From Pseudomonas cuatrocienegasensis (GTDB lineage Bacteria > Pseudomonadota > Gammaproteobacteria > Pseudomonadales > Pseudomonadaceae), in contig NZ_FOFP01000009.1 in assembly GCF_900110925.1 (NCBI RefSeq), positions 1 to 64,000 on the forward strand: a stretch of 64,000 nt of DNA, written 5' to 3'. The notes beneath the pieces were generated by a model, which saw nothing but the letters and a program-made list of their open reading frames with translations, was not told the DNA's origin and did not search any database. Positions 28,144-38,396 of the stretch are shown piece after piece. A program made the position numbers and the translations under genes. The first letter of the stretch is position 1; each line of letters opens with the position of its first letter.

Positions 28144-28811
28144 TGCGTCTGTTGCTGGTTGAAGACCATGTGCCCCTGGCCGATGAACTGATGGACGCGC
28201 TCAAGCGCCAGGGCTATGCGGTGGACTGGCTCGCCGATGGCCGCGATGCCGCGCACCAGGGCGCCAGTGAGCCTTATGACCTGATCATTCTCGATCTCGG
28301 TCTGCCGGGTAAACCAGGCCTTGAGGTGCTGCGTGACTGGCGTGCCGATGGCCTGGTCACGCCGGTACTGATTCTCACGGCGCGCGGCTCCTGGGCCGAG
28401 CGCATCGAAGGCCTGAAGGTCGGGGCCGATGATTACCTGACCAAGCCCTTTCATCCGGAAGAGTTGCAGCTGCGTATTCAGGCACTGTTGCGCCGTGCGC
28501 GCGGCCTGGCCAATCAGCCGCAGCTGGAGGCCGCGGGCTTACAGCTGGATGAGAGTCGCCAATGTGTGAGCCGTAACGGTGAGGTCATCGAGCTGACCAG
28601 CGCCGAATTTCGTCTGTTGCGCTACTTCATGCTGCATGCCGGGCAGTTGCTGTCCAAAAGCCACCTGGCCGAGCACCTGTATGACGGCGAAAGCGAGCGC
28701 GACTCCAATGTGATCGAAGTGCACGTCAACCACCTGCGGCGCAAGCTGGGCCGCAGTGTGATCGAAACTCGCCGCGGCCAGGGTTACCGCTTTACCGGTG
28801 ATGCCGGGTGA
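28143..28811 (+). CDS. OmpR-family response regulator (BqsR/PhoP-like)
   Basis: A 222-residue regulator. The receiver domain (1-115) has the acidic pair Glu7-Asp8, phospho-acceptor Asp51, Thr79 and Lys101. The winged-helix DNA-binding domain covers about 130-220 ([27 protein letters not shown]). From memory it is very similar to BqsR (CarR), which responds to Fe(II) and calcium. Its ATG overlaps the second PepSY stop, and its own end overlaps the kinase start, so the four genes are one operon. Confidence 0.9.
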   Translation: MRLLLVEDHVPLADELMDALKRQGYAVDWLADGRDAAHQGASEPYDLIILDLGLPGKPGLEVLRDWRADGLVTPVLILTARGSWAERIEGLKVGADDYLTKPFHPEELQLRIQALLRRARGLANQPQLEAAGLQLDESRQCVSRNGEVIELTSAEFRLLRYFMLHAGQLLSKSHLAEHLYDGESERDSNVIEVHVNHLRRKLGRSVIETRRGQGYRFTGDAG

Positions 28812-30127
28812 GGTCGATTCAGCAGCGGCTCAGTCTGGGCCTGGTCAGTGTGCTGCTGATCGTGGGTCTGGTGCTGATGCAGACCAGTGTCTGGCTGTTC
28901 GATCACAGCCTGCGCAGCTACCTGCGTGCAGGTCTCAAGGATGAGGCCGAGTCGCTGCTGATCGCGCTGGTACGAGGCCCTCAGGGCTTGCAGTTGGATG
29001 AACAGCGCCTCAGCGCCGCGTTCCAGCGGCCGTATTCGGGGCTGTATTTCCGTATCGACCTGCCCGATGTCACCTGGCGCTCTCGCTCGCTGTGGGATCG
29101 GCAGTTGGAAATGGCCGCGCAACCCGGTTTGCAGGCCGAGCTAGGCGACGGCCCCCAGGGGCAGTTGTTGCTGACTTACCGTGCCGATTACCAGCGTTTT
29201 GGCCAACAGCTGAGTATTCATGTGGCCCGCGACTACACCCCGGTGCTGCAAAGCTTTCGCCGGGTCGAGCGGGTCGGACTGGGACTGGGTGTCGGTGCGC
29301 TGGTGCTGATCCTGCTGCTGCAGCGGGTCACGGTAAACCGCGCGTTGCGACCCCTGGAAAAGGTCCGCCTGCAGATTGCCCAGTTGCAGCAGGGGCAACG
29401 CAGCGAGCTGGATCGCGACGTTCCGCAGGAACTTGAACCTCTGGTGGCCCAGGTCAATCACCTGCTCACGCACACCGAGGACACCCTCAAGCGCTCACGC
29501 AATGCTTTGGGCAACCTTGGCCATGCCCTGAAAACGCCCCTGGCCGTGTTGGTCAGCCTGGCTGATCGCGCGGACATTCGCCGTGACCCGGCGCTGCATC
29601 GCACCCTGGTCGAGCAACTGGAGCAAATCGAGCAACGTCTGACCCGCGAACTGGGCCGTGCTCGGCTGGCCGGGGAAGCCTTACCGGGTGCGCACTTCGA
29701 CTGCGCCGAAGAACTGCCTGGGCTGGTCGCAACCCTGGCGATGATCCATGACGATGGTGTGCAACTGACCTGGCAGGCTGAGCCTGGGTTGCGCTTGCCA
29801 TGGGACCGCGAAGACCTGCTGGAGCTGCTGGGCAACCTGCTGGATAACGCCTGCAAATGGGCTGATAGCGAGGTTGCTCTGAGTATTACGCGCACGCCAC
29901 AAGGCTTCGTGCTCAAAGTCGAAGACGATGGCCCGGGTATCGAAGCCGAACGCCGTGATGCCGTGCTCAGTCGAGGAACGCGCCTCGATGAGCAGGTGGC
30001 CGGGCACGGCCTGGGGCTGGGTATCGTGCGCGATATTGTGGAGGCCTGGTCAGGCCGCCTGAGTCTGGATGACAGCCCGCTGGGCGGGCTGTGTGTGGAG
30101 GTTGTGCTGCCGCCAAGGCCGCACTAG
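28808..30127 (+). CDS. Sensor histidine kinase (BqsS-like) of the PepSY operon
   Basis: A 439-residue kinase with GTG start. Membrane helix 1 is at about 10-30 and helix 2 at about 155-172, with a periplasmic domain between. HAMP-like and dimer regions follow, with phospho-acceptor His239 in LGHALKTPL. The ATPase domain has LLDNACKWA and VEDDGPGIE. The periplasmic part lacks any RExxE, the motif reported to bind Fe(II) in P. aeruginosa BqsS; the nearest acidic cluster is KDEAE at 44-48. The cue may therefore differ or bind elsewhere. Confidence 0.88.
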   Translation: MRSIQQRLSLGLVSVLLIVGLVLMQTSVWLFDHSLRSYLRAGLKDEAESLLIALVRGPQGLQLDEQRLSAAFQRPYSGLYFRIDLPDVTWRSRSLWDRQLEMAAQPGLQAELGDGPQGQLLLTYRADYQRFGQQLSIHVARDYTPVLQSFRRVERVGLGLGVGALVLILLLQRVTVNRALRPLEKVRLQIAQLQQGQRSELDRDVPQELEPLVAQVNHLLTHTEDTLKRSRNALGNLGHALKTPLAVLVSLADRADIRRDPALHRTLVEQLEQIEQRLTRELGRARLAGEALPGAHFDCAEELPGLVATLAMIHDDGVQLTWQAEPGLRLPWDREDLLELLGNLLDNACKWADSEVALSITRTPQGFVLKVEDDGPGIEAERRDAVLSRGTRLDEQVAGHGLGLGIVRDIVEAWSGRLSLDDSPLGGLCVEVVLPPRPH

Positions 30128-30181
30128 CAGGCACTCGGTTGTCAGTGGTGCGCATGGCGCACCCTACACAGCCTCTAGCCA

Positions 30182-30778
30182 TCACATGCCGTTGGTAAAG
30201 GCCGGGTTACCCATGTCAATGGCAGCACGCACGGGCTTCAGCGCGCTTGCGTACCTGACCAGAATATCCAGGGTGTAGTCGATACGCGCCAGCAGGCGCT
30301 GCTCGTCTTCGGCCGGCGTCGTGGTGCCATTGAGCATCTTCTCGACATTGCGCACGATCAGGTGCTCGGGCAGGTAGCACAGACGGCAGTTCTTGTAGCT
30401 CGAGGCGCGCAGTTCGGTGATCGGCGAGCCACCGCCAATTCCCGAAGAAACCCCGACCAGTAGACCGGGCTTGTGCGCCAGCTCCGCCTTGCTGGCATAA
30501 ATGAAGAAGTTCTTGATCGCCGGGCAGGCCATGCCGTTCCACTCGGGGGCAATCACGATGACGCCGTCGGCGGCTTGCAACTGCTGGCGGTAAAGGTCCC
30601 AAGGGCCGGCATCTTCACCCGGCCACAGGGGCAGGGGAGCCATCCCTAAGTCGATGACCTGACTGTTGGCGGCGTTGGTGTGACCCAACTGCTCCAGGCG
30701 CTGGCGCAGGTAGCGGGCGACTTTGCCCGACTGGCTGTTGTTGCGGCTGGAGCCGGCGATGATGGCGATATTGAGCAT
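30182..30778 (-). CDS. NADPH-dependent FMN reductase family protein
   Basis: A 198-residue flavodoxin-like protein. The phosphate-binding loop is GSSRNNSQSGKV (9-20). The flavin-ring loop is PEWNGMACPAIKNFF, where related quinone/azo reductases have PEYN. It probably reduces quinones, FMN or chromate with NAD(P)H in the cytosol. The start at 30778 follows GAGG; the 57-codon upstream extension is arginine-rich and rejected. It is divergent from the antiporter gene. Confidence 0.88.
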   Translation of the reverse strand: MLNIAIIAGSSRNNSQSGKVARYLRQRLEQLGHTNAANSQVIDLGMAPLPLWPGEDAGPWDLYRQQLQAADGVIVIAPEWNGMACPAIKNFFIYASKAELAHKPGLLVGVSSGIGGGSPITELRASSYKNCRLCYLPEHLIVRNVEKMLNGTTTPAEDEQRLLARIDYTLDILVRYASALKPVRAAIDMGNPAFTNGM

Positions 30779-30983
30779 AGGAGTGCCTCTTGAGGAAAGT
30801 GCCAGAGTAGGACGCAGACGCGCCTGCGGGCAAGCTTCGACCCGCGTGCGCGTTGGTCTGGTGATTGCGCTTCTGCCAGGGCGAATGGCACGGCGTTTTG
30901 ACAGGGCAGGACGCATCCGGCAGAGTACGCCGCTTTTTCGCCCAGCCACGGCGTGCAGGGCACTGAGCGGGAGCGCAAGCTAG

Positions 30984-32303
30984 ATGAACGCAGTAATCGC
31001 AGCGGTCGGCATCATGCTGGTCCTCAGTCTGTGCCGTGTGCACGTGGTAGTGGCGCTGATTATCGGTGCACTGGCCGGTGGTCTGATCGGCGGCTTGGGC
31101 GTGCAGGGTACCCTGAGTGCTTTCAATGGCGGGCTCGGTGGTGGCGCCACCGTTGCGCTGTCCTATGCGCTGCTGGGGGCCTTTGCCGTGGCCATTGCCA
31201 AGTCCGGCCTGGCCCACGCCCTGGCGGACAAGGTGCTGGCCCTGGTTGGCCAGCAAGACCGTGAAGGCGCAGGGGCCCTGAAATGGCTGTTGATCGCCCT
31301 GCTGCTGAGCGTCGCCATTGCTTCGCAGAATATTCTGCCCATCCATATCGCCTTTATCCCGCTGCTGGTGCCGCCGCTGCTGTATGTGCTGAGCAAGCTG
31401 CAGTTGGATCGGCGGCTAATCGCCTGCGTGCTGACGTTCGGCCTGATTACCCCCTATATGTTTCTGCCCGTGGGCTTTGGCGGCATCTTCCTCAATGAGA
31501 TTCTGCTGGCCAATGTGGCCAAGGCTGGAGTGGATATCAGCGGCGTGAACATCCTCGATGCCATGCTGATTCCTGCTTTGGGCATGGTCTTTGGCCTGCT
31601 GGTGGCAGTGTTGTTCAGCTACCGCGGCAAGCGCAGTTATGACCTGGCGCGGATCGAGCAGCGTGAACGCCTGGCCACCGATTACAATGGCCTCAGCCTG
31701 CTGGTGGCGGGCGTGGCGATTGCCGCGGCCTTTGCCATTCAGTTGTGGCTGGACTCCATGATCATCGGTGCACTGGTCGGTTTCGTGATCTTTTCCGTAT
31801 CGGGTGTGGTGCGCTGGAAAGAAGCGGACGGTCTGTTCACCGAAGGCATGAAGATGATGGCCATGATCGGCTTCATCATGATTGCCGCGGCGGGTTTTGC
31901 CGAGGTGATGAAGGCCACGGGTGAGGTACAGACCCTGGTCGACGGGGCGGCCGGGCTGATCGGCCACAACAAGGCAATCGGTGCCTTGCTGATGTTGCTG
32001 GTCGGCCTGCTGGTGACCATGGGGATCGGCTCGTCGTTTTCCACCGTGCCGATCATTGCCGCGATCTTCGTGCCGCTGGGCCTGCAGTTGGGCTTCAGCC
32101 CGCTGGCTATCGTCAGTATCGTCGGGACGGCAGGTGCCTTGGGCGATGCCGGCTCACCGGCATCGGATTCGACCCTGGGCCCGACCGCTGGCCTCAACGC
32201 CGACGGCCAGCACAACCATATTTGGGACAGCGTTGTGCCGACATTCCTGCATTACAACCTGCCGCTGTTGGCGTTCGGTTGGCTCGCCGCGATGGTGCTG
32301 TAA
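30984..32303 (+). CDS. Na+/H+ antiporter family protein (NhaC/YuiF-like)
   Basis: A 439-residue inner-membrane protein with ten or more helices. It has the N-terminal Na_H_antiport_2-type region ([33 protein letters not shown]) and the C-terminal block with [20 protein letters not shown] and [15 protein letters not shown], conserved in this superfamily. Members exchange sodium with protons or with small organic solutes. The substrate cannot be read here. It stands alone between the FMN reductase and the chemoreceptor. Confidence 0.82.
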   Translation: MNAVIAAVGIMLVLSLCRVHVVVALIIGALAGGLIGGLGVQGTLSAFNGGLGGGATVALSYALLGAFAVAIAKSGLAHALADKVLALVGQQDREGAGALKWLLIALLLSVAIASQNILPIHIAFIPLLVPPLLYVLSKLQLDRRLIACVLTFGLITPYMFLPVGFGGIFLNEILLANVAKAGVDISGVNILDAMLIPALGMVFGLLVAVLFSYRGKRSYDLARIEQRERLATDYNGLSLLVAGVAIAAAFAIQLWLDSMIIGALVGFVIFSVSGVVRWKEADGLFTEGMKMMAMIGFIMIAAAGFAEVMKATGEVQTLVDGAAGLIGHNKAIGALLMLLVGLLVTMGIGSSFSTVPIIAAIFVPLGLQLGFSPLAIVSIVGTAGALGDAGSPASDSTLGPTAGLNADGQHNHIWDSVVPTFLHYNLPLLAFGWLAAMVL

Positions 32304-32337
32304 TCTCGCTGACCTGGCGGCCGGGCAAAATATGTGC

Positions 32338-32364
32338 TTAACCCTAGAGCGGGGCTGCCGATAA
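32338..32364 (+). promoter_or_regulatory. Sigma-28 (FliA) promoter of the chemoreceptor gene
   Basis: TTAA at 32338-32341, exactly 15 bases, then GCCGATAA at 32357-32364. This is a full match to the -10 consensus and three of four bases to TAAA at -35. It lies 44 bases before the chemoreceptor ATG, placing the gene in the motility regulon. Confidence 0.75.
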
Positions 32365-32408
32365 CTCGGTAGTCCCGTTTGATTTATAGCCGTACAGGAA
32401 TAATAAAA

Positions 32409-34091
32409 ATGCGCCTAACCCTGAAAAGCAAAGTCATGTTGCTGGCCTTGCTGCCAGTAATACTGTTCGCCCTGATCCTCAGTGGCGCTGCCGCGAATGT
32501 ACTGCGCGGCCTGGCGGCCGAGGAGGTACACGACACCCGAGAGCGACTGATTGAAGGCAAACGGGTTGAGCTAGAAAACTACATCAAGATCGCCCTGGAC
32601 TCTGTGCAGGCGCTTTACAGCGCTTCGGCCGAGGGCGACATGGACAGTCGTGCGCAAGCGATTGCCGTGCTGTCGAAGATCAAGTTTGGCCAGGACGGCT
32701 ACTTCTTCGGCCACGACTCCAATGTGGTGCGGCTGTTCCGTAGCGACAGCCCGGTGGATGTCGGCAAAAGCCTCATCGATCGTCGCGATCCCAACGGGGT
32801 CTACACCAACCGCGAGTTGGTCAATGTCGCGAAGAACGGCACCTACTACGTCAACTATTCCTCGCCGCTGCCGACCGACGACACGGTCATGGTGCCCAAG
32901 CTCGCGTACAGCTACTACCTGCCTAAATGGGACATGGCCGTCGGCACGGCGCTGAACCTCGACGGCGTTGAGGCGCAGGTAGCCGAGGTTCAGGTGGCCA
33001 TCGATGAGCGCATCAACACCATCCTGACCAGCATCCTGATAATTGCCGTGGTGCTGCTGCTGGTGTTTGCCGTAGCCGGTTATGTATTGAGCAATGCCTT
33101 CCTGCGGCCTCTGCAGCACATCAAGAACAACCTCGATGACATCGCTGCCGGCGAAGGTGACCTGACTCGTCGTCTACCGGTTGACGGTAATGATGAACTC
33201 AGCGAACTGGCGGGTTCGTTCAACCGTTTTGTCGAGAAGATTCATGGTCTGGTCCGGCAGATTGCCGAAATGACCGGTCAATTGACCGATCTGGTCGGCC
33301 AGGTGACCGCGCAAACCGAACGCTCCAACGTCGCCATGGGGCGCCAGCGTCACGAAACCGATCAGGTGGCTACGGCAATCAACGAGATGTCGGCGGCTGC
33401 CCAGGAAGTGGCACAAAGCGCTCAGGGCGCCGCCGAAGCTGCCCGCAAAACTGATGAGGAAGGGCAGGCAGCCAAGCGTGTGGTCGACGGTAGTATCGAG
33501 CGTATTCATGCTCTGGTCGAAGATATCCGCAGCAGCGGGGTGTCGCTCGACAGCCTGCAGCAAGACGTGAGCAGTATTGTCAGTGTGCTGGATGTGATTC
33601 GCTCGATTGCCGAGCAAACCAACCTGTTGGCGCTCAACGCTGCTATCGAGGCGGCACGGGCTGGTGAGGCTGGGCGCGGTTTTGCCGTGGTTGCCGATGA
33701 GGTGCGGGCCCTGGCCAGCCGCACTCAGCAAAGCACCCAGGAAATCCAGGGCATGATCGACCGTCTGCAAAAGGGCACGCAGCAATCAGTCAGCGCCATG
33801 CGCCAATCCAGCGATGCAGGTGAGTTGACCAGCGAGCAGGCCAACCGCGCGGGTGCCTCGCTCGATACCATCGCCCAACTGATCACCACCATCAATGCGA
33901 TGAACGCACAGATCGCCAGCGCTGCCGAAGAGCAGACGGCGGTGGCCGAGGAAATCAATCGCAGCGTCCACCAGATCGCTGTCGCCGTCGACAGTGTGGC
34001 CGATGAAACCGAACAGGGTGCGCAGACTGCGCGGAGTCTCGCCAACCTCGGCGAGCGCTTGGGCACCCTGGTGCGCCAGTTCCGTATCTGA
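32409..34091 (+). CDS. Methyl-accepting chemotaxis protein with single Cache domain
   Basis: A 560-residue chemoreceptor. Helix 1 is at about 9-28, followed by a periplasmic sCache_2 domain with [20 protein letters not shown]. Helix 2 is at about 205-226, then HAMP and a long signalling domain. The hairpin tip [21 protein letters not shown] binds CheW and CheA. No C-terminal CheR pentapeptide is seen. The start at 32409 follows AGGA; an in-frame ATG ten codons upstream lacks a site. It is expressed from a FliA promoter. The ligand is unknown, although sCache_2 domains often bind small organic acids. Confidence 0.93.
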   Translation: MRLTLKSKVMLLALLPVILFALILSGAAANVLRGLAAEEVHDTRERLIEGKRVELENYIKIALDSVQALYSASAEGDMDSRAQAIAVLSKIKFGQDGYFFGHDSNVVRLFRSDSPVDVGKSLIDRRDPNGVYTNRELVNVAKNGTYYVNYSSPLPTDDTVMVPKLAYSYYLPKWDMAVGTALNLDGVEAQVAEVQVAIDERINTILTSILIIAVVLLLVFAVAGYVLSNAFLRPLQHIKNNLDDIAAGEGDLTRRLPVDGNDELSELAGSFNRFVEKIHGLVRQIAEMTGQLTDLVGQVTAQTERSNVAMGRQRHETDQVATAINEMSAAAQEVAQSAQGAAEAARKTDEEGQAAKRVVDGSIERIHALVEDIRSSGVSLDSLQQDVSSIVSVLDVIRSIAEQTNLLALNAAIEAARAGEAGRGFAVVADEVRALASRTQQSTQEIQGMIDRLQKGTQQSVSAMRQSSDAGELTSEQANRAGASLDTIAQLITTINAMNAQIASAAEEQTAVAEEINRSVHQIAVAVDSVADETEQGAQTARSLANLGERLGTLVRQFRI

Positions 34092-34099
34092 GCCTTGTC

Positions 34100-34123
34100 G
34101 TGGCGGCGCACGCGCGCCGCCAC
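34100..34123 (+). terminator. Hairpin after the chemoreceptor gene
   Basis: GTGGCGGCGC, ACGC, GCGCCGCCAC: a perfect 10-base stem, eight bases past the stop. No T-tract follows, so it may only stabilise the mRNA end. Confidence 0.5.
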
Positions 34124-34199
34124 ATCAGGCAAAAACAACTGGCACTTTGCTCATGCCGTGGCGGACTAAGCTGCACACGTCCCTGCCTGCGGTTCAGTT

Positions 34200-35264
34200 A
34201 TGCCCTCTACGACTCTCGAACATAAAACTTTTCTATTGCTGCTGATCGGCGTGACCATCGCCTTTGGCTGGCTACTCCTGCCGTTCTATGGCGCAGTGTT
34301 CTGGGCGGTGGTCCTGGCGGTCGTGTTCAACCCGCTGCAGCGCCGGTTGGCGCGGCGTACCGGTGGGCGCGGCAACCTTTCGGCGCTGATTACCCTGGTC
34401 ATCTGCCTGCTGTTCGCGGTACTGCCGACCATTGCCATCATCACCATGCTGGTCGAGGAGGGCACCAGCTTGTATCAGCGTATCGAGTCTGGCGAGTTGG
34501 ATATCGGCGCGGGCGTGGAGCAGGTCAAGGCTGCGCTACCCGCGAGTATCCAGGCTCAGCTGAGTCGGGTTGGCCTGGATGATTCGGAGGGGCTGCGCGA
34601 GCGGATTTCCAACGGCGCCATGCAAGGCAGCCAGTTTCTGGCGACCAAGCTGTTCGCCATTGGCCAGGGCACCTTTCAGTTCGTTATCGGCTTTTTCGTC
34701 ATGCTCTACCTGCTGTTCTTCTTTCTGCGTGACGGCCAGGCCCTGGCCCGTCAATTGCGCATGGTGGCGCCATTGGGCGAGAACCAGAAGCGTCGATTGC
34801 AGATCAAGTTCACCCGTGTCGTACGCGCCACGGTCAAGGGCAATATTGTTGTTGCTGCGGTACAGGGCGCCCTCGGCGGGATCATCTTCTGGGTGCTGGA
34901 TATCCCCAGTGCGCTGCTGTGCGGGGTGTTGATGGCCTTTCTCTCCTTGCTGCCGGCGGTAGGCGCCGGGCTGGTCTGGGGGCCGTTTGCGCTGTACATG
35001 CTGCTCAATGGTCAGGTGTGGCAGGGCGTGGTCCTGACTGCGTTTGGCGTGCTGGTGATCGGCCTGGTCGATAACATCCTGCGGCCGATTCTGGTGGGCA
35101 AGGACACGCGCATGCCGGACTACCTGGTACTGATCTCCACGCTTGGCGGGCTGTCGCTGTTCGGCCTCAACGGCTTTGTCATCGGGCCGCTGATCGCCGC
35201 CCTGTTCCTGTCGAGCTGGAACCTGTTCAGCAGTGAGAAGAAGACCGTGCGCCTGCCGGATTGA
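34200..35264 (+). CDS. AI-2E family (PerM-like) transporter
   Basis: A 354-residue membrane protein of the AI-2 exporter family. It has paired helices near the N-terminus (FLLLLIGVTIAFGWLLLPFYGAVFWAVVLAVVF), a periplasmic middle with amphipathic helices (about 85-150), and the C-terminal blocks FLSLLPAVGAGLVWGPFALYML and LVGKDTRMPDYLVLISTLGG. Some members export autoinducer-2 or act as sodium/proton antiporters. The role here is unknown. A bidirectional terminator separates it from nuoN. Confidence 0.88.
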   Translation: MPSTTLEHKTFLLLLIGVTIAFGWLLLPFYGAVFWAVVLAVVFNPLQRRLARRTGGRGNLSALITLVICLLFAVLPTIAIITMLVEEGTSLYQRIESGELDIGAGVEQVKAALPASIQAQLSRVGLDDSEGLRERISNGAMQGSQFLATKLFAIGQGTFQFVIGFFVMLYLLFFFLRDGQALARQLRMVAPLGENQKRRLQIKFTRVVRATVKGNIVVAAVQGALGGIIFWVLDIPSALLCGVLMAFLSLLPAVGAGLVWGPFALYMLLNGQVWQGVVLTAFGVLVIGLVDNILRPILVGKDTRMPDYLVLISTLGGLSLFGLNGFVIGPLIAALFLSSWNLFSSEKKTVRLPD

Positions 35265-35278
35265 TGAACAGTGGATGA

Positions 35279-35306
35279 AAAAAAGCCGGCATAGCGCCGG
35301 CTTTTG
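35279..35306. terminator. Bidirectional terminator between the AI-2E transporter and nuoN
   Basis: The stem GCCGGC/GCCGGC (35285-35290 and 35296-35301, loop ATAGC) is flanked by A and T runs. It can end the nuo operon (minus) and the transporter transcript (plus). Confidence 0.85.
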
Positions 35307-35319
35307 TCTGCCTGTTGAC

Positions 35320-36807
35320 TTAGAACGCTGCAAGCCCAGCCTGCTGCACCAACTCCAGCAGCGGCTGCGGGTAGACGCCGAGGGCGAAGGCCAGCAGGGC
35401 GATCAGCAGCAGCACAATACCGCCAGCGCGCTGGCCCCAGTTGAACGGCGCGTCGTGGCGGCGCAGGTTGGGTTCGGAGAGAAACAGGGTGACTACCACA
35501 CGCAGGTAGTAGAACACTGCAATCGCGCTGCCCAGCACCAATGCCCCCAGCAGCCACCACAGCTGCGCCTGGACCCCGGCGGCGATCACATAGAACTTGC
35601 CGATAAAGCCTGCAGTGAGCGGAATACCGGCCAGGGACAGCATCATCACTGTCAGCACGGCGGTCAGGTACGGGCGACGCCAGAACAGGCCACGGTACTC
35701 GTAGAGCGCATCGCAGTCGCGGCCCTTGTAAGGCGTGGACATCAGGGTGATCACACCGAACGCGCCAAGGCTGGTCAGCACGTAAGTTGCCAGGTATACG
35801 CCAATGGCTTCGACTGCCAGGCCCTTGCTGGCCACCAGGGCGATCAGCAGATAACCGAAGTGGGCGATGGAGGAGTAACCGAGCAGGCGCTTGAGGTTGC
35901 TTTGCAGCAGCGCCAGCAGGTTGCCGAACAGAATCGAGGCGATGGCGATCACGGTCAGCAGCTCGTTCAGCCAGCCACCGGCCATCGCTGGTGATATCTG
36001 GTACAGACGCAGCAGTACGGCGAACACCGCGACCTTGCTGGCGGTGGCGAGAAAGGCCGCGACCGGCGCGGGGGCGCCTTCGTAGACGTCCGGGGTCCAC
36101 AGGTGGAAGGGTACCAGCGACAGTTTGAAGGCCAGGCCGACGAGCATCATGCCGATGCCGATCTGCACCAGCAGGCCGCTGCCATTGGCCGCCAGGCTGG
36201 CACCGATCTGGGCAAAGCCCAGGCTGCCGGACTCGGCATACAACAGCGCCATGCCGAACAGCAGGAAGGCACTGCCGGCCGCCGACAGCACCATGTATTT
36301 GATGCCGGCTTCCAGCGAGCGCTTGTTGAAGAAGGCGTAGGCCACCAGGCCATACACCGGTACCGAAAGTAGCTCCAGGCCGATAAACAGACCCGCCAGG
36401 TGCTGAGCACTGACCAACACCAGACCGCCCGCGGCTGACAGCAGCATCAGCAGGTACAGCTCTTCGCGGTTGCCGGGGTAGCCTTTCTTCTCGCTGGTGC
36501 TGCTGTCGACAGTGGCTTCGCCGAGGTAGGCATGGCTCAGGGTCACACAGGCCAGGGTCGCCACCAGCACCAGGGCCATGTAAAACGCCGCGAAATGATC
36601 CACTGCCAGCAACGGCGTGACCTGCAACGGCAGAACTTCAAGAGTCGGGATCAGCGACAGCAGCGCCAGGTTGAGGCCGATCACCGAGAGCACGAAGGTC
36701 AGGGTGTGGTTGCGCTTCCAGGCGATGGCCAGCATCACCACAATGGCGGTGGCGCTGGTCACCAGCAGGGGCAGCAGGGCGATAAGGTGGTCCAGGGTAA
36801 AGGGCAT
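35320..36807 (-). CDS. nuoN: NADH-quinone oxidoreductase subunit N
   Basis: A 495-residue antiporter-like subunit of the complex I membrane arm and one of the proton-pumping modules. About fourteen helices are visible, with the family block [16 protein letters not shown] and conserved lysines in the half-channels. It is the last gene of the nuo operon. Start ATG at 36807 is preferred; an ATG at 36822 overlapping the nuoM stop (TAATG) would add five residues. A terminator follows 19 bases after the stop. Confidence 0.95.
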   Translation of the reverse strand: MPFTLDHLIALLPLLVTSATAIVVMLAIAWKRNHTLTFVLSVIGLNLALLSLIPTLEVLPLQVTPLLAVDHFAAFYMALVLVATLACVTLSHAYLGEATVDSSTSEKKGYPGNREELYLLMLLSAAGGLVLVSAQHLAGLFIGLELLSVPVYGLVAYAFFNKRSLEAGIKYMVLSAAGSAFLLFGMALLYAESGSLGFAQIGASLAANGSGLLVQIGIGMMLVGLAFKLSLVPFHLWTPDVYEGAPAPVAAFLATASKVAVFAVLLRLYQISPAMAGGWLNELLTVIAIASILFGNLLALLQSNLKRLLGYSSIAHFGYLLIALVASKGLAVEAIGVYLATYVLTSLGAFGVITLMSTPYKGRDCDALYEYRGLFWRRPYLTAVLTVMMLSLAGIPLTAGFIGKFYVIAAGVQAQLWWLLGALVLGSAIAVFYYLRVVVTLFLSEPNLRRHDAPFNWGQRAGGIVLLLIALLAFALGVYPQPLLELVQQAGLAAF

Positions 36808-36821
36808 ATCACTGCTTTCCA

Positions 36822-38357
36822 TTACAGGCTACCGCGCTGGGCAAGTTGATCGAGGGCTGTGCCCAGCCATTGCTGCACGCCTTGCATGCTGGCGGCAGAG
36901 GTGTCGAGAACCGGTTGTGGGTAGACGCCGAGCAGAATCAGCAGCACTGCCAACAGCAGCACCATACCGAGTTCACGCGGCGCCAGGCCAGGCAGGGCAG
37001 CATCGCTGCGGGCCGGGCCGAAGAACGCCCGGTGAATCATGATCAGCGCGTACACCGAGCCCAGCACCAGGCCGCTGGTGGCCAGCACGGTGATCCAGGG
37101 CGCAGCAGGGAAGCTGCCCAGCAGAATCAGGAACTCACCGACGAAGTTACCGGTACCCGGCAGGCCCAGCGCCGCAGCGGCGAAGAACAGGCACAGTGCC
37201 GGCAGCCAGGGCATGCGTCCCCAGATACCACCCATTTCCCGCAGGTCACGGGTGTGCAGGCGTTCGTACAGCTGGCCGCAGAGGATAAACAGCGCCGCAG
37301 CCGAGAGGCCGTGGGCGAGCATCTGCACCACGGCACCCTGCAGGGCGATCTGGCTGCCGGAGTAGATGGCGATCAGCACAAAGCCCATGTGCGAGACGCT
37401 GGAGTAGGCGATCAGGCGTTTGATATCGGTCTGGGCGAACGACAGCAGCGCGCCGTAGACGATGGCAAACACACCCAGGCCCATGGCGATAGGTGCGAAG
37501 GCCGCCGAGGCGTCCGGGAACAGCGGCAGTGCGAAGCGCATCAGGCCATAAGCAGCGGTTTTCAGCAGAATACCGGCAAGGTCGACGGAGCCGGCAGTCG
37601 GCGCCTGGGCGTGGGCGTCCGGCAGCCAGGAGTGCAGAGGCACCACCGGGAACTTGACCGCGAAGGCGATAAAAAAGCCGAGCATCAGCAGGTATTCGGT
37701 GCCGGCGGAGAGTTCGGTCTTGAGCAGGTCGGCGTAGTTGAAGGTCAGCACGCCAGTCTGGTCGAAGTGCACGAACACCAGGGCGAGAATCGCCACCAGC
37801 ATGATCAGGCCGCTGGCCTGGGTGTAGATAAAGAACTTGGTCGCCGCGGTGATGCGGGTTTTACCGGCGCTGCCGCTATGGCCCCAGAGTGCGATGAGGA
37901 AATACATCGGCACCAGCATCATTTCCCAGAAGAAAAAGAACAGGAACAGGTCGATGGCCAGGAACACGCCGACTACTCCACCGAGAATCCACATCAGGTT
38001 GAGGTGGAAGAAGCCGACCCGCTGTTTGATCTCATTCCACGAGCAAAGCACCGAGAGCACGCCGAGTAGGCCGGTGAGTGTCACCATCAGCACCGACAGA
38101 CCGTCGAGCGCCAGGTGCACGCTGATGCCGAAGCGCTCGATCCAGCTGACCTGAAATTCGTAGGCCCACAACGGATCTGCGCCAGGCGCCGGGGCGCGGC
38201 TGAAGTCGGCCGTCAGCCACAGCAGCAGGCTCAGGCCGAACAGCGCGAGCATGGTCAGCAGGGCGATCCAGCGCGGCAGCAAGGGGCCGAAGCGCTCGCC
38301 GAGCCAGCACAGCAGGCCGCCGATAAAGGGAATCAGGATTAGCCAAGGCAGAATCAT
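36822..38357 (-). CDS. nuoM: NADH-quinone oxidoreductase subunit M
   Basis: A 511-residue antiporter-like proton-pumping subunit. Blocks typical of NuoM include [45 protein letters not shown] and [17 protein letters not shown]. About fourteen helices. It sits between nuoL and nuoN in the standard order, 39 bases after nuoL. Length matches the family. Confidence 0.96.
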   Translation of the reverse strand: MILPWLILIPFIGGLLCWLGERFGPLLPRWIALLTMLALFGLSLLLWLTADFSRAPAPGADPLWAYEFQVSWIERFGISVHLALDGLSVLMVTLTGLLGVLSVLCSWNEIKQRVGFFHLNLMWILGGVVGVFLAIDLFLFFFFWEMMLVPMYFLIALWGHSGSAGKTRITAATKFFIYTQASGLIMLVAILALVFVHFDQTGVLTFNYADLLKTELSAGTEYLLMLGFFIAFAVKFPVVPLHSWLPDAHAQAPTAGSVDLAGILLKTAAYGLMRFALPLFPDASAAFAPIAMGLGVFAIVYGALLSFAQTDIKRLIAYSSVSHMGFVLIAIYSGSQIALQGAVVQMLAHGLSAAALFILCGQLYERLHTRDLREMGGIWGRMPWLPALCLFFAAAALGLPGTGNFVGEFLILLGSFPAAPWITVLATSGLVLGSVYALIMIHRAFFGPARSDAALPGLAPRELGMVLLLAVLLILLGVYPQPVLDTSAASMQGVQQWLGTALDQLAQRGSL

Positions 38358-38396
38358 GATGTACGGGGTTCCTTTGGCAAATTGGGCATAGTCGGT

